Part shown: positions 20,608 to 33,629 of the stretch, in pieces | Layout of the letters: the number at the start of each line of letters is the position of its first letter | Numbering within the stretch: the first letter of the stretch is position 1 | Assembly: GCA_963682055.1 (NCBI GenBank) | Contig: OY821744.1 | Span: forward strand, 21,304,967 to 21,368,966 | DNA length: 64,000 bases | Origin: Primula veris | Lineage: Eukaryota > Streptophyta > Magnoliopsida > Ericales > Primulaceae | Direction of reading: 5' to 3' | The notes under the pieces: generated by a model | The model's input: only the letters and a program-made list of their open reading frames with translations | Database searches by the model: none | Told to the model about the DNA's origin: nothing | Made by a program: the position numbers and the translations under genes

Positions 20608-23600
20608 ATTTAATTGCAACTTCAATTTATTCTAATAATTGGACCGAACCGAACCGATTACAATTATTTTGGGTTTTTTTCAGTTTCGGTCTTTTTATTT
20701 TTTGGACCGAACCGAATCGGTTTGTTTCGGTCCGGTTTCGGTTTATTTCGGGTCTTTTCGGTTATTTTTCTGTTTTACTGTTGGTTTTTCGGGGTTTTTC
20801 GGTTTTATTCAGTTTTTCCGATTTTTCGGTTTTTTTCAGTTCGGTTTTATTGGAAACCGAAACCGACCCAAAAAAGTTTCGATTTTTCGGTTTCGGTCTT
20901 TTTCGGTTCGGTTATCGGTTCAGTTTTTCCGGGTTTTTGCACAGCCCTAACTTATTGTGTCTTTTATCAACTTAATCGAATAGTATATTGTTTGATTTAA
21001 AAGCATGTTTCTATTTGTGAATAACAGGTCTTTTTAGTAGAAACAAATATTGACTTTACTCCCATAATCCACCCTTGTTTCTATTTCCATGTTTTCCACT
21101 TTATATTTCTTTGCTTTTATGTTTATTTAAGTTCATGTGTTTCTATCACTATTAAGCGTTTCTATTCTAAAATATCAAACGATTCAGTAGAGAACAACTA
21201 TTGATTTCACTCCCAAAAATACGCCGTAGTTTATTTTTTAAAGAAATACATGTTAGTAGTTTTTTCCCCGTAATCTTGTATATCTAAACTTTATTCCATC
21301 TGATCTTATTTGTCAAATCCACGTGTTTTTGACAGTTTATTCCAATTTATGGATAACATACTTCTCACTGAAACATGTATACTTAACTGTTTTCCGGGTT
21401 TCCCCTATTTGGGATTAAAATACACCATAATCAGTGTTACTAGATATTTTCTTATTTCTTTGATCTTTTGTGTTTGTACTGTGTATTAGGTGTATCTTTT
21501 TAGAACCCTAGTTGGTCCAGGACTTGAAAAAAATTATGGGTAATGTATGTGGAAGATGATTTAGTGTTTGTTTTTACTTTTCTTTTGGAGTAAAATACGA
21601 TCCATATTCATTGTTTTTTTTAAGCAATAGACGTTTCTATATGTTAATGCTTAATGCACTTTATCTAGATTTTACAATTAATTATTGTTAATAAAGATTC
21701 ACATGATGGATTTCAGGGAATGTCAATTTGTTATTATATAAACTACGTTGCGACAGAGTAATAGACTTTTAAGTACTTCTTACAGGAAAATTATGGGCTG
21801 TATCTACTTCTGCGTACATTACGTAACACTGGTTTATTGACTGACATGTTTCTTATTGAATGATATGTTTTTACATAAGACTTTGTTGAATGCTGTGTTT
21901 CTTATTGATTGTTGTTGAAGTTAGCATGGTTTTTTTCTCATAAAACTCATGCATGTTTGTTTGATTATAGAGTTGCAACCCCCTAAATAATATGCTTCTA
22001 TTTGTTTCGAGGTTCAAGGACTTTTGCAAAACTTTATGAAGTCCTTAAATTATAGAATTTCCACCCTTTCCTGGTCTCCCGTTTTTTTTTTATCGGTACT
22101 TGCTGTTGATGTTAAAATTACTCCACTTGTAGAATGCCTCTGCATCGAAAAAACTTACTGAGGATGTTGTGTCTAGTTTTTGTTTATATAGGACTCCTTT
22201 TCATACGGTAAAATTTATATACTGGTTGTACTTTTATCACCTTTTCACCTTCAATGCAATGGAGAGAAGAACTAATGGGTAGATTTTTTTGCACAAGAAA
22301 AAATTAAAAGATATAACAATTGGGTTGGAATATAGTAATGAATTATGATTTAGCGGGTGAAATTATTTCTTATGAAACACTGATAACTTCCAATCTTTCT
22401 AAAAATCTTGTTTTCATCAAGCTAAGACCAAGTATTTTTTCATACGGTAAAATTTAGAAACTGGTTGTACTTTTACACTTGTTCAACTTCAATGCAATGG
22501 AGAGAAGAACTAATGGCAGATTTTTGCACATGAGAAAATTAAAAGATACAACAGTTGGGTTGGCCGTTGGAATATAATTATGAATTGTGATTTAGCGGGT
22601 GAAATTATTTCTTATGAAACACTGGTCACTCTGTTCCAATACCTTTGAAGTCCGGATGGGTGTCTAATTAGTAAGTCAATGTCACTGGTAATATGATTTG
22701 TTTATTTATGAGAATTTATTAGTTTATATTCTTAATTCAGCTTTGGTTATCATCTATCATTAGTTCTTCTACTGATCCACAGGTCCTACATATGTAGAAT
22801 CAAGGTTTTCGCTTTATTTCATCAAGTTCTTTTTATTCAATTTTCACTCTTAGTTTTAGTTGGATACTCAAATACTGTATCCTTTCTTCTGTGTTTTTGA
22901 TAATTATTTGCTTCAGTCACAGATGTGGTCCTGGGGTGTTCTAAAGTGAGCGTAGGCTGAAATTAGGCGGAGCCTAGAAGCCTAGGAGATTAGGTGGGAA
23001 TAAGCGGATTAGGAGGTGATTATGTGCTTGATCTGATTAAGCGAGATTTGGCGCCAGGCGACGATTAAGAACCTTTAATTTTGTAGACCAACAAGTACTC
23101 GTAATCACTATTTCCTTTATGATTTTTATGGAATTTACTGAATTGTTTGCTTAGTTATATAAGCATTTCATTGCTTGAGAATAATTAAATGGAGCATCTA
23201 TTTGTTAACTCACGTTTGTCCCTCACTGATTATGCTATATATCTGAGTTTATTTGTTTGGTTTTATGATTTTTTGTTGTATTAATTTTACATGTTAAGTA
23301 TGGTGGACCTGCAATTAATCTGAAGTGTATCTTTTATGAAAATTGTTGTTTTGTTTGCCATTTATCTGTGTATTTGATTGCTTTCTGTTCCTTGTTACGA
23401 TTTAGTTTTATTTATTGCATTGTAGCTGCTCGTTTATGTTTATGTAGCAGTGTCCATGTTAGCTGAATTTTATTCTTGGTTTCTGGTTTATTGTCCTATT
23501 ATAAGTACGGCTGAACTCCTTTTTCTTGTCAAAAATGTATTCTACTGTGACATTGCGGATATCATTTCTTTCTGTAACAGCCTTCAATTCTGTAGGCTAA

Positions 23601-23911
23601 AAGATATATGTAGTCACTGTAAACTGTTTATTTTTGCAGAAAGTAATGTACTGTTTGCTAGTTATGTGTATTCCATAGTTTTCTTTCTCTTGCTAGTTAT
23701 ATGGTTGAGATTTACTTATTGTAGCGTTATATTTGCTCGCTCAGGTTCATTCCTTGTTCATGTTATCTGACTAGAATTGCTTGCGATTAGTGATTTGTCA
23801 TCATATTATTTTACCTGTTAAAGTATGTTTGACCTGAAAATATTCTGGTTATAGCTGTTTAATTATACCAGATAAGTTATATATTACTGTAACATCCCAA
23901 CAAATTACGGT
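20608..23911 (+). repeat. Tandem duplication, unit 1 (about 3.3 kb)
   Basis: The stretch starting TTTAATTGCAACTTCAATTT recurs at about 23910, and the two units stay collinear to the shared end AACATCCCAACAAATTACGG (23887-23906 and 27778-27797). Similarity by eye is high, with scattered substitutions. The unit begins with an ACCGAA-rich hAT-like insertion and holds an exon-like island at about 22133-22176 and an AGGCG-rich block near 22940-23070. No intact gene is seen. Confidence 0.85.
20640..20958. mobile_element. ACCGAA-rich hAT-like element, copy 2
   Basis: Filled with TTTCGGTTCGGTTT-type repeats; the right end in reverse complement reads TAGGGCTGTGCAAAAACCC, a hAT-like terminus. No matching left terminus is seen. 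It lies inside duplication unit 1, so copy 3 is its duplicate and not an independent insertion. Confidence 0.5.
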
Positions 23912-25435
23912 TTAATTGCAACTTCAATTTTATTCTAATAATTGGACCGAATCAACCGATTACAATTATTTTTGGGTTTTTTTCGGTTTCGGTCTTTTTA
24001 TTTTTTGGACCGAACCGAACCGGTTTGTTTCGGGGTTTTTCGGTTTTTTTCAGTTTTTCCTATTTTCGGTTTTTTTCCGGTTCGGTTTTATTGTAAACCG
24101 AGTTTCGACCCAATTTTTTTTTGGTTTTTCGGTTGGGTTATCGGTTCGGTTTTTCCGGGTTTTCGCCCACCCCTAACTTATCGTGTCTTATATCGACTTA
24201 ATCGAATAGTATATTGTTTGATTTAAAAGCATGTTTCTATTTGTGAATAAGAGGTCTTTTTAGTAGAAACAAATATTGATTTTACTCCCACAATCCACCC
24301 TTGTTTTTATTTCCATGTTTTCCACTTTATATTTCTTTGCTTTTATGTTTATTTAAGTTTAGGTGTTTCTATCACTATTAAAGGTTCCTATTCTAAAATA
24401 TCAAAAGATTCAGTAAACTTTTTTTGTGAATAACAAGTCCTTTTAGTAAGAACAACTATTGATTTCACTCCCAAAAATACGCCGTAGATTATTTTTTAAA
24501 GAAATTGATGTTAGTAGTTTTTTTCCCGTAATCTTGTATATCTAAACTTGATTCCATCTGATCTTGTTTGTCAAATCACGTGTTTTTGACAGTTTATTCC
24601 AATTTATAGATAACATACTTCTCACTGAAACATGTATACTTTACTGTTTTCTGGTTTTCCCCTATTTGGGATTAAAATACACCATAATCAGTGTTACTAG
24701 ATGTTTTCTTATTGTTTTTATCTTTTGTGTTTGTACTGTGTATTAGGTGTATCTTTTTAGAACCCTAGTTGGTCCAGGACTTCAAAAAAATTAAGGGTAA
24801 TGTATGTGGAAGATGATTCAGTGTTTGTTTTTACTTTTCTTTTGGAGTAAAATACGATCCATATTCATTGTTTTTTTTAAGTAATAGACGTTTCTATATG
24901 GTAATTCTTAATGCACTTTATCTAGATTTTACAATTAATTATTGTTAATAAAGATTCACATGATTGATCTCAGGGAATGTCAATTTGTTATTATATAAAC
25001 TACGTTGCGACAGAGTAATAGACTTTTAAGTACTTCTTACAGGAAAATTATGGGTTGTATCTACTTCTGCGTACATTACGTAACACTGGTTTATTGACTG
25101 ATATGTTTCTTATTGAATGATATGTTTTTACATAAGACTTTGTTGAATGCTGTGTTTCTTATTGATTGTTGTTGAAGTTAGCATGGTTTTTTTCTCATAA
25201 AACTCATGCATGTTTGTTTGATTATAGAGTTGCAACCGCCTAAATAATATGCTTCTATTTGTTTCGAGGTTCAAGGACTTTTGCAAAACTGTATGAAGTC
25301 ATTAAATTATAGAATTTCCACCCTTTCCTGGTCTTCAGTTTTTTTTTTTTGGCAAAATTTGTGATACATAATGAAAAAGGTTGATTGTAAAATGATCGTA
25401 ACTTCGTGTGCATTAAGAAAATAACTAAAACAAAG

Positions 25436-25470
<35 letters not shown>

Positions 25471-27797
25471 TCAGTTGCTCATATTTGTAATCAGAAACCA
25501 GTACATATTACATAATGTCAATTTGTCGTATCTATAATGAGAAACTAAGCTAGATTAGTATTTTTTAATTTATATGTTATCCTCATCCACCCTATTCGTA
25601 GTAATCACTGCTTTGCTGGACAGGTAGTCCACTAGTTTAGATTACAGGTTAAAAGGCATTTTTGGATTTTGTACTTCATCTCAAATTTTTTGTTCATGTA
25701 CATATTGAATTGATCATGACTTCTAGTTTTCTTAGGTCCGTACACTTCTGTCTGTGATACTTTTTTTTTATCGGTACTTGCTGTTGATGTTAAAATTACT
25801 CCACTTGTAGAATGCCTCTGCATCGAAAAAACTTAGTGAGGATGTTGTGTCTAGTTTTCAGTATGACTGTTCTTCTCTTTTCTCTTCTCAAATCAGTTAT
25901 TTTCGAGTTGGTCTTTCTCGTGAGTTGATTGTTTATTAAAATTAAGAATCTTTCTTCTCTGAATTTCAGAAAGTTGGGCCTATTGAAATTAGATTGCTGA
26001 CAAGAGATGTCTTGGTAATTTTTCTGAGTTTATGTTTTTGTTATTTTGGGTCTAATCGTTTATCCATTGAGAAAAAAACAATGTTTTCATCGAGTCTAAG
26101 ATCAAGTATTTATTTATATACGACTACTTTTCATATATACTGGTTGTACTTTTATCACCTTTTCACCTTTAATGCAATGGAGAGAACTAATGGGTAGATT
26201 TTTGCACATGAAAAAATTAAAAGATATAACAGTTGGGTTGGAATATAGTAATGAATTATGATTTAGCGGATGAAATTATTTCTTATGAAACACTGATAAC
26301 TTCCAATCTTTCTAAAAATCTTGTTTTTATCAAGCTAAGACCAAGTATTTTTTCATACGACTCCTTTTCATACGGTAAAATTTAGAAACTGGTTGTACTT
26401 TTACACCTGTTCAACTTCAATGCATTCGAGAGAAGAACTAATGGTAGATTTTTGCACATGAGAAAGTTAAAAGATACAACAGCTGGGTTGGCCGTTGGAA
26501 TATAATTATGAATTGTGATTTAGCGGGTGAAATTATTTCTTATGAAACACTGGTCACTGTTCCAATACTTTTGAAGTCCGGATGGGTGTCTGATTAGTAA
26601 GTCAATGTCAGTGGTAATATGATTTGTTTATTTATGAGAAGTTATTAGTTTATATTCTTAATTCAACTTTGGTTATCATCTATTATTAGTTCTTCTGCTG
26701 ATCCACAGGTCCTACATCTGTAGAATCAAGGTTTTCGCTTTATTTTATTAAGTTCTTCTTTTTATTCAATTTATTCACTCTTAGTTTAGTTGAATACTCA
26801 AATACTGTATCCTTTCTTCCGCGTTTTTGATAATTATTTGCTTCAGTCACAGATGTGGTCCTGGGGTGTTCTAAAGCGATCGTAGGCTGAAATTAGGCGG
26901 AGCCTAGAAGCCTAGGAGATTAGGCAGGAATAAGCGGATTAGGAGGTGATTATGTGGTGATTAAGCGAGATTAGGCGCCATGCGACGAGTAAGAACCTTT
27001 AATTTTGTAGACCAACAATACTCGTAATCACTATTTCCTTTATGATTTTTATGAATTTACTGAATTGTTTGCTAGTTATATAAGCATTTCATTGCTTGAG
27101 AATAATTAAATGGAGCATCTATTTGTTAACTCAGGTTTGTCCCTCACTGATTATGCTATCTGAGTTTATTTGTTTGTTTTTATGATTTTTTGTTGTATTA
27201 ATTTTACATGTTAAGTATGGTGGGCCTGCAATTAATCGGAAGTGTATCTTTTATGAAAATTGTTGTTTTGTTTGCCATTTATCTGTTCCTTGTTACGATT
27301 TAGTTTTTTTTTATTGCATTGTAGCTGCTCGTTTAGGTTTATGCAGCAGTGTTCATGTTAGCTGAATTTTATTCTTGGTTTCTGATTTAAGTACGGCTGA
27401 ACTCCTTTTTTCTTGTCAAATATGTATTTTACTGTGACATTGCGGATAGCGTTTCTTTCTGTAACAGCCTTTCAATTCTGTAGGCTAAAAGATATACGTA
27501 GTCACCGTAAACTGTTTATTTTTGCAGAAAGTTATGTACTGTTTGCTAGTTATATGTGTATTCCATAGTTTTCTTTCTCTTGCTAGTTATATGGCTGAGA
27601 TTTACTTATTGTAGCGTTATATTTGCTCGCTCAGGTTCATTCCTTGTTCATGTTATCTGACTAGAATTGCTTGTGATTGGTGATTTGTCATCATATTATT
27701 TTACATGTTAAAGTATGTTTAACCTGAAAATATGAATGTCATAGTTTAATTATACCAGATAAGTTATATATTACTGTAACATCCCAACAAATTACGG
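23912..27797 (+). repeat. Tandem duplication, unit 2 (about 3.9 kb)
   Basis: A direct repeat of 20608-23911, abutting it with no spacer. It is longer because of two extra segments absent from unit 1: about 430 bp near 25340-25770 (with a (TA)n run at 25438-25466) and about 250 bp near 25857-26110 that contains a 45-bp exon-like island (25970-26014). Either unit 1 lost these or unit 2 gained them. Confidence 0.85.
23942..24178. mobile_element. ACCGAA-rich hAT-like element, copy 3
   Basis: Duplicate of the element at 20640, ending (reverse complement) TAGGGGTGGGCGAAAACCC. It is shorter than copy 2 through internal deletions, typical of drift in simple-sequence DNA. Confidence 0.5.
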
Positions 27798-30190
27798 TTT
27801 TACCTCCTACGGTAAAGCGAGTGGAATTTTATTGTTTTTGAGTTTTTCCCCTCCTCCCATTTACCGTTGTTTAAGAAATGTATTGGTTTTTTCATTGGGT
27901 CCTTGAACTTTGGCAACTCATTTAGAGAAATTAAAACACTTTGGAGGAGCCCATTGGGTTTAATTAAAGAGATCGAAGAGGTGAATATGTTGCTATAAAC
28001 TTATATGAGTTGGGGGTATCGTTTATTATATGAACATCAGGGCTCTAGAATTTATTTTGTAATCTTTATTCTCTATCATTGATAGCATTTGTTATTTTTA
28101 CTGGCAAGGGTTAGATTTGAGGAGATCTGAATCAGTTCCATTTTGTGAATTTGGCATCTTGAGCTTTAAACTGAATTTAATTAAATCTTCATTGGCCTGG
28201 GATTACTTTCACATTCGCAGAATTGTTAACCCGTATCGTCCCTTGCCAATTTAGTTTAATTTTTCCTCAGATACTTGAGTGGTTGTTTTTCTTTCCCTTA
28301 ATTGAAATTGGTGATTCATCATGTCATTCATACGTTTGGTTTGTGATGCTTTTATATCAACTGATCTTGACTATTATGATTACCTATCTAATCTCACAAT
28401 CTTTTAATATTTATAGTCATAAACCATTTTGGCCGAATTGGTGAAATTTTTTGTTTAGTTATCTTAAATATACCTGTCCATATGTCATGTTCTTTCTTCT
28501 GCTATGCTTATGAACATGCATGCAAATCAAGCTTATGAAATGTTACTCTGCTGTTCTGTCTCCATTTTGGAGTTTTTAAAAACTACGAAGTCCACTTTTT
28601 TCACTTTCTTTGCATCTGCTGTAACGTTGTTAAGTTTGGATGAGCCCATAGGCCTTGAGATTGCCTTATTTCAAATTTGCTACTATTATTTAGATTACTG
28701 ATCGGTTTGGTTTGGCTTGGTTTTAACGACGTTTGGGGAGAAGAAAATATTTGAGTTCCTCTTCAATCTGAATTGTTGATTAGAGGCTCCAGCAGACAAA
28801 GAGAAAGATTATGGGGAGAAAGGATGCTATTCTGAAGGAAAGGCTAATTTCAGATGGGAGTGGCATTTCACAGGTCATCATTACGGTCAATAGTACATCT
28901 GCAATGTGCTGGTGATGCAAATTAATAATCTCACAGTAAATTCTTATCTTTAGGGTACCTCTTTCTCTGCATTGGATATATATATTTATATACTATATAT
29001 TAATTTTATGAAGAGACAAGTAGATTTTCTGTTCCGGATGAAGATGCATTTTACTGTTTAATATATTTACATCAAGTCTTATGTTGTTTTTAGCTCTAAT
29101 TAACAAAACTGGTTAATGGATTCTTTAAACCAAACAAGTTTTTTTAGTCGAAAAACAGATAGAAACTTAATTATAAATAAAAAAACTGGCTGAATTCTAC
29201 AGCTTATTTTGTGTCCTCTTTTATGTGCTTCTCAGCTTCATCAATTTTTTAATTGATATCTATTCTGTCATCGACTCTGTTTTTTGCATTTGTTAGATCT
29301 CATCTAAAGTTACCAATGATATATTTTTCACTTCTACAGGACAGGAACAATCGTATCATTTGCTTTTCTTTGTCACGTATTGCTTTTTCTCTCAGTTGTT
29401 TTTCATATGATTAAAATAGGTGTATTTGATCCTGAACATGAGGCTGCTTAAGTCTCAACTGTTTTAAAGCTTCTGAACTATTCATCTTGTTTTCTGTTAT
29501 GCAAATATTGGCCTCCAAGTTAGCTGTTAAACAGGATGCGCATCATGAATCTACAGTCTAGTAAAAATATGCAATTATCTATCCATATGAACTGTAGGAT
29601 TGTTGAAACATTATAGTGAGAAATATGTTGAGTTTTTAAAAGAGATGTTTGAGGACTAATGCTTTATTTGCCCCTTAAGAAATCTTATTTAGAAGTATTA
29701 ATAGTTTCGAATACTCGAATAAACTTTTGTTCTAGAACTGGGGGTATCTGTTAGATCTTTTTTTTTTACAAACATCTAGTTAATAGTTAAAGAGAAATAA
29801 TTGCAATTTGGATTCTTTAGTAAACATCTAACACAAAGGAGAGGTATATAGAGTCAAGTGTTCGTAGTTATGAGAAAACAAGCTCGAGTAATACCTTTTT
29901 TGTTGTATCTTCTACTCTATTAGTTTTTATAATTCCTTTCTTCTTATTGTTTTTTTTCTCTTATACGTTTTTCCTTAGATCGATTACCATTCTTTTATGA
30001 ACTGGTGATCTATTGAATTTTGTAGTTTGAGGTCCTATCAAGGATAAATTATTTCAGTCTGTACTGTAGGATGCTACCTAGGAAAAAGCTTACAGGGTAT
30101 GAGCTTTCCAAACCAGCAAACGTTACCTCGAGTAAGATATGCCGCTGCAGCATGGTCTATCTCCTAAGTGATATTTATTGAAATTGTGAA
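27798..30190. other. Non-coding segment later duplicated at 35190-38760
   Basis: No intact ORF. The part to about 29640 recurs in pieces further right, including a block with ATGGGGAGAAAGGATGC at 28811 and copies of that phrase near 36179 and 38577. Near 29195-29345 lies a degenerate copy of the minus-strand exon-like sequence at 37438-37565. Confidence 0.5.
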
Positions 30191-31000
30191 ACTTTCTTTT
30201 CCGAATTTCAAACGTTTGGGCCTAATCAAATTAGATTTGCTGACAAGAGAAGTCTTGGTAATTTTTCTGAATTTTATTTTTTTACCATTATAATTTTTTA
30301 ATTATATTTTGTTCTATACTTTTATCCATTGAGAAAGAGTTATGGTTTCATCAAGACAAGATCAAGTTTTTTAAATACGGCTCCTTTTCATACTATAAAA
30401 TGTATACTGTCTGTATTTTGTGACCTCTTCACCTTTAATGTAGTGGAGAGAAGAACTTATGAGTAGATTCTTGCACATGGGATTTTTTTTTATTATTATT
30501 TTAATGGTGGGGGAAAACCTACTTTTTATTATTAGATAATATCGAAACATAAAAAAGTGGGAGGAAACCCCCCACAGAAAACCAATCCGATTGTACAAAT
30601 GAAAGAAATAAAAAATACAAGTCTTGAAAATAAAAACAGTAAACTCTAATGCTCAATTGCATAATCCGCAAAGTACATGAGAAACTAAAAACATATTACA
30701 GTTTGATTAGAATACAATTATGGTTTTTCGGTGAAATTCTTTCTTATCGAACACTGGTAACTTTGTTCCAGTCGTTTTAAAAATCGGAAATTGCCTATGG
30801 GTGCCTAATTAGTAATGACAGCATTTCAATGTCTGCAGTATCATGATTTGTGTATTTATGAGAAGTTGTCAGTTTACTTTCTGCATTCAGATTTGGGTGT
30901 CATCTACTATGTTCTTTTCCTGATCCAAAGGTCCTACTGCTGAAGAATGAATGTTCTCTTGACTTCATTTTGTTATCCTTTTTTTAGTATTTATCACACT
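30191..31000 (+). repeat. Diverged partial copy of duplication unit 2
   Basis: Segments resembling 25950-26040 (CCTAATCAAATTAGATTTGC) and 26340-26720 (ATACGGCTCCTTTTCATAC, GATCCAAAGGTCCTAC) occur in the same order. They are interrupted by unrelated DNA around 30480-30700. More diverged than units 1 and 2. Confidence 0.6.
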
Positions 31001-32587
31001 TTTTTTGGTCATTCAACCACTAGCTCTTACGGTCTCTAACTCTTCTAATGCTTGGGATGCGCATAATTTGGGGACATTTTTAAAGTCTGGAGTACAAGGT
31101 ATTGTGAATTATTTGTTTACATATATTTTAATTTTTAATGTGTATATTTTATTAAAAAATCATAATTTTAGCTTTAACTGACAAAAAATATGAAATAGAT
31201 CCTGAAGCAAACAAGTCTTTTTAGCAAGAACAAACATCGATTTTTTTCCAGATTTTCATGTCAAAACCAGTTATGATTCCCACCAGGAACTGGTCTAAAA
31301 TTTTCCATTGTTTTAGACCAAACATGTCTTAGTAAGAGCAAACATCGATTGATTCCCAAATATTCATGTTAAAACCAGTTATCATTTCATTAGAAATTTG
31401 TCTAAAATTTCCCATTGTTTTAGACTTTTACCTTGCTTTCAATTGGTCTCAAGTCCTTAAATCACCGTTGGAAATTGATGTGCCATTAGCGTGATCCAAT
31501 CTATAAAGCATGCTGTTGATTGTACTTTCTGATGCATACATATATGTGTGTGTTATCATAGCCGTTGCTTCATATTTCTCTTACCCCCTTCTCTTTGTAT
31601 TAGAGATGCACACCACAAGAACAGTCCTACGTATTTTTCAAGGAAGGATTAGGGTACCTTCAGGCCAAAGTACACAGGTTATACTTCAAAATGGTACGCT
31701 CTTCTTATAACATTAAATTTGTTTCAATTTGAGTAGGTGCTTAAGGAACACCTTGCTGTAAATCAGTATTGTATTATTTGAAAAACTAAGTGACCTTAAA
31801 CTAGCATTACTGAAAAATGAGAGGCTAGTCTTGTTTGAAGATCATTTCCACTGATTAACAAAATTATCAAACCCTTGCTGCCAACCTTTAATGCTTTTTT
31901 ATAAATTTATTATTTATGGAAAAGCTGTTTTTATAATTTTTGTGTGGGAGCATGTTGCCTTTGTGTTCAATATGTTGTGTTGTTGGATTAATCTTGTTCA
32001 GCCAACAGAGTTGAACATTTGAATATAGCCTTGATGAAAAGTGTAACGTATTCGGATCATCATATTGTGTTCAATATGTTGCGTTGTTGGATTTTTGTAC
32101 ACTTTAGGATTTTTAAAATTAATTCATTTATACTGGATTTGAAAAAAAAATATTAGATACTTATTTATAACTGTGGTCGGAATAACACTTGTACTATAGG
32201 GACTTGATCTTTCAGTGAGTATTAAAACCATTTGTAGAAATGCTTGTTAACTTTGACTTTACTGACCTTTATGATATTCAATGGTATCTTAAATGCGTAT
32301 AAATGATATTGCCATACCAGCTAATTTCGTCCTTGTTTATATTTGTAATATGTGGCAAGTCTCTTTCATAAGTATGTATATCATCTTTGATTTAATACGG
32401 ATCAGTAAACATAGAAAGTCATTAGCATGTAGCCCCTTTTTATCCTTAATATGGCTTTTTTGGAAGAGAAGTCCCATAAATATTGTTTGTGTACATGTTT
32501 GTTTTACAAGCACGTTCACGGATGAGCCAGAAAACATAATTTGAGAAAAAAAACTTTTGTTTTTTTTCCTGGCTTTAAAACATGATT
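31001..32587. other. AT-rich non-coding DNA with one exon-like island
   Basis: No gene recognised. A possible 74-nt exon at 31604-31677 follows a strong pyrimidine tract and TTAG acceptor and precedes a GT donor, but neither reading frame gives a protein I know. Short internal repeats occur (CATCGATT and AAAACCAGTTAT phrases near 31230 and 31340). Confidence 0.3.
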
Positions 32588-32659
32588 GCCCTTTTAACTC
32601 GGTGGTAGAGTAACGTTTTCCTAAGGCCTACATCATTGGTTCAAATCCGATAAGTGGCA
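32588..32659 (+). tRNA. Plastid tRNA-Thr(GGU)-like relic, probably non-functional
   Basis: GCCCTTTTAACTC, GGTAGAGTAACG and GGTTCAAATCCGATAAG match the plastid trnT-GGU gene as I know it, over about 72 bp. The anticodon region is altered: the loop reads TTCCTAA where the plastid gene has GGT, and the anticodon stem no longer pairs well. The acceptor stem also has a mismatch. This points to an old plastid insertion in the nucleus. A tRNA-derived SINE head is the alternative. Confidence 0.6.
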
Positions 32660-33629
32660 TTCAGTCCAGAAAAATAGTGATCTGACTTCCTTTTTATACT
32701 TCAACATATGGAATTTTGCACAAAATCATTTTAAAGAACATTGCATCATAGAGGCTTCCTTAGGAAACGTATTGCTAATATCTTTCCAAAGTTTGGAAAA
32801 AGAAAAATAGACACAAAACAGGGAATAACGTTTCTTATGGTTTTACCTTGCTGTCACCTGCTTAAAGCCTAGTTTTTAAATGTAACATTATACTAAATAT
32901 ACACAATTACATATTTTTTATTAGCAGTTCGATATTTTCTTTATTGGATATTGTAGCGAAAACTATTTATTTTATGATTTGTATTGTGCGAATGTATTCG
33001 CTATTCATGCTATTGGTACTATATGTCATTTAAGGTGAATTAATTTTGTAATTTTCAACATTGTAGCAGTGTTTTATAAACCGATGTTTAGACATACTGG
33101 TTCGACCATCTGAATTCTGAATTACTCGATTTGAAAGGTAAATAAATGAAGAGATTGTGAGAGAGAGGAGAGGGGGGAAGTGGGGAAGAGAGAGAGTAGG
33201 AAGAAAAAGAGGGAGAGAGAGCCAGTGGGAGGACAGGCAAGAGACGCAGTGGGGAGAGCCGCCTACTGCATATGAGAACAATAACAATATTTTACAAGGT
33301 ACAAGTAATTGGCGCACCACCGACTCTCACTCCCCTTCTTACTTTTAGAGGTATACTCATATTTATATCAACAAGTTGCTTGCTTTCAGAAATTTAACGT
33401 TTGAGAAAATGTTTTAGGCTGAGCTTGCAAAGATACTGCTTGTGACCCATTTGACCCAAGACCTTTAATCATTCCAGCTTTTCTTGTATACTTTTCATCA
33501 CTTAGCACTCAGGCTCTGTATGCTACCAACAGTTTACCCAAGGTACAAAGGTAATAACTGGTCAAACATCATATAGGCTATTTTAATAAAGAATTCACCT
33601 AGAGGTAATTTTTTTACTATTAGTTCCGG
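32660..33629. other. Non-coding DNA with a purine-rich island
   Basis: No gene is seen. A strikingly purine-rich, GC-richer tract lies at about 33146-33262 (GAGAGAGAGGAGAGGGGGGA and similar), unlike the surrounding AT-rich DNA. It ends near a possible pyrimidine-poor ORF (33157-33348) that I regard as a composition artefact. Confidence 0.4.

Noticed and set aside
33157..33348. Arg/Glu-rich ORF resembling a small basic protein
   Set aside because: It arises from the purine-rich tract; no homologue or conserved copy in the related duplicates.
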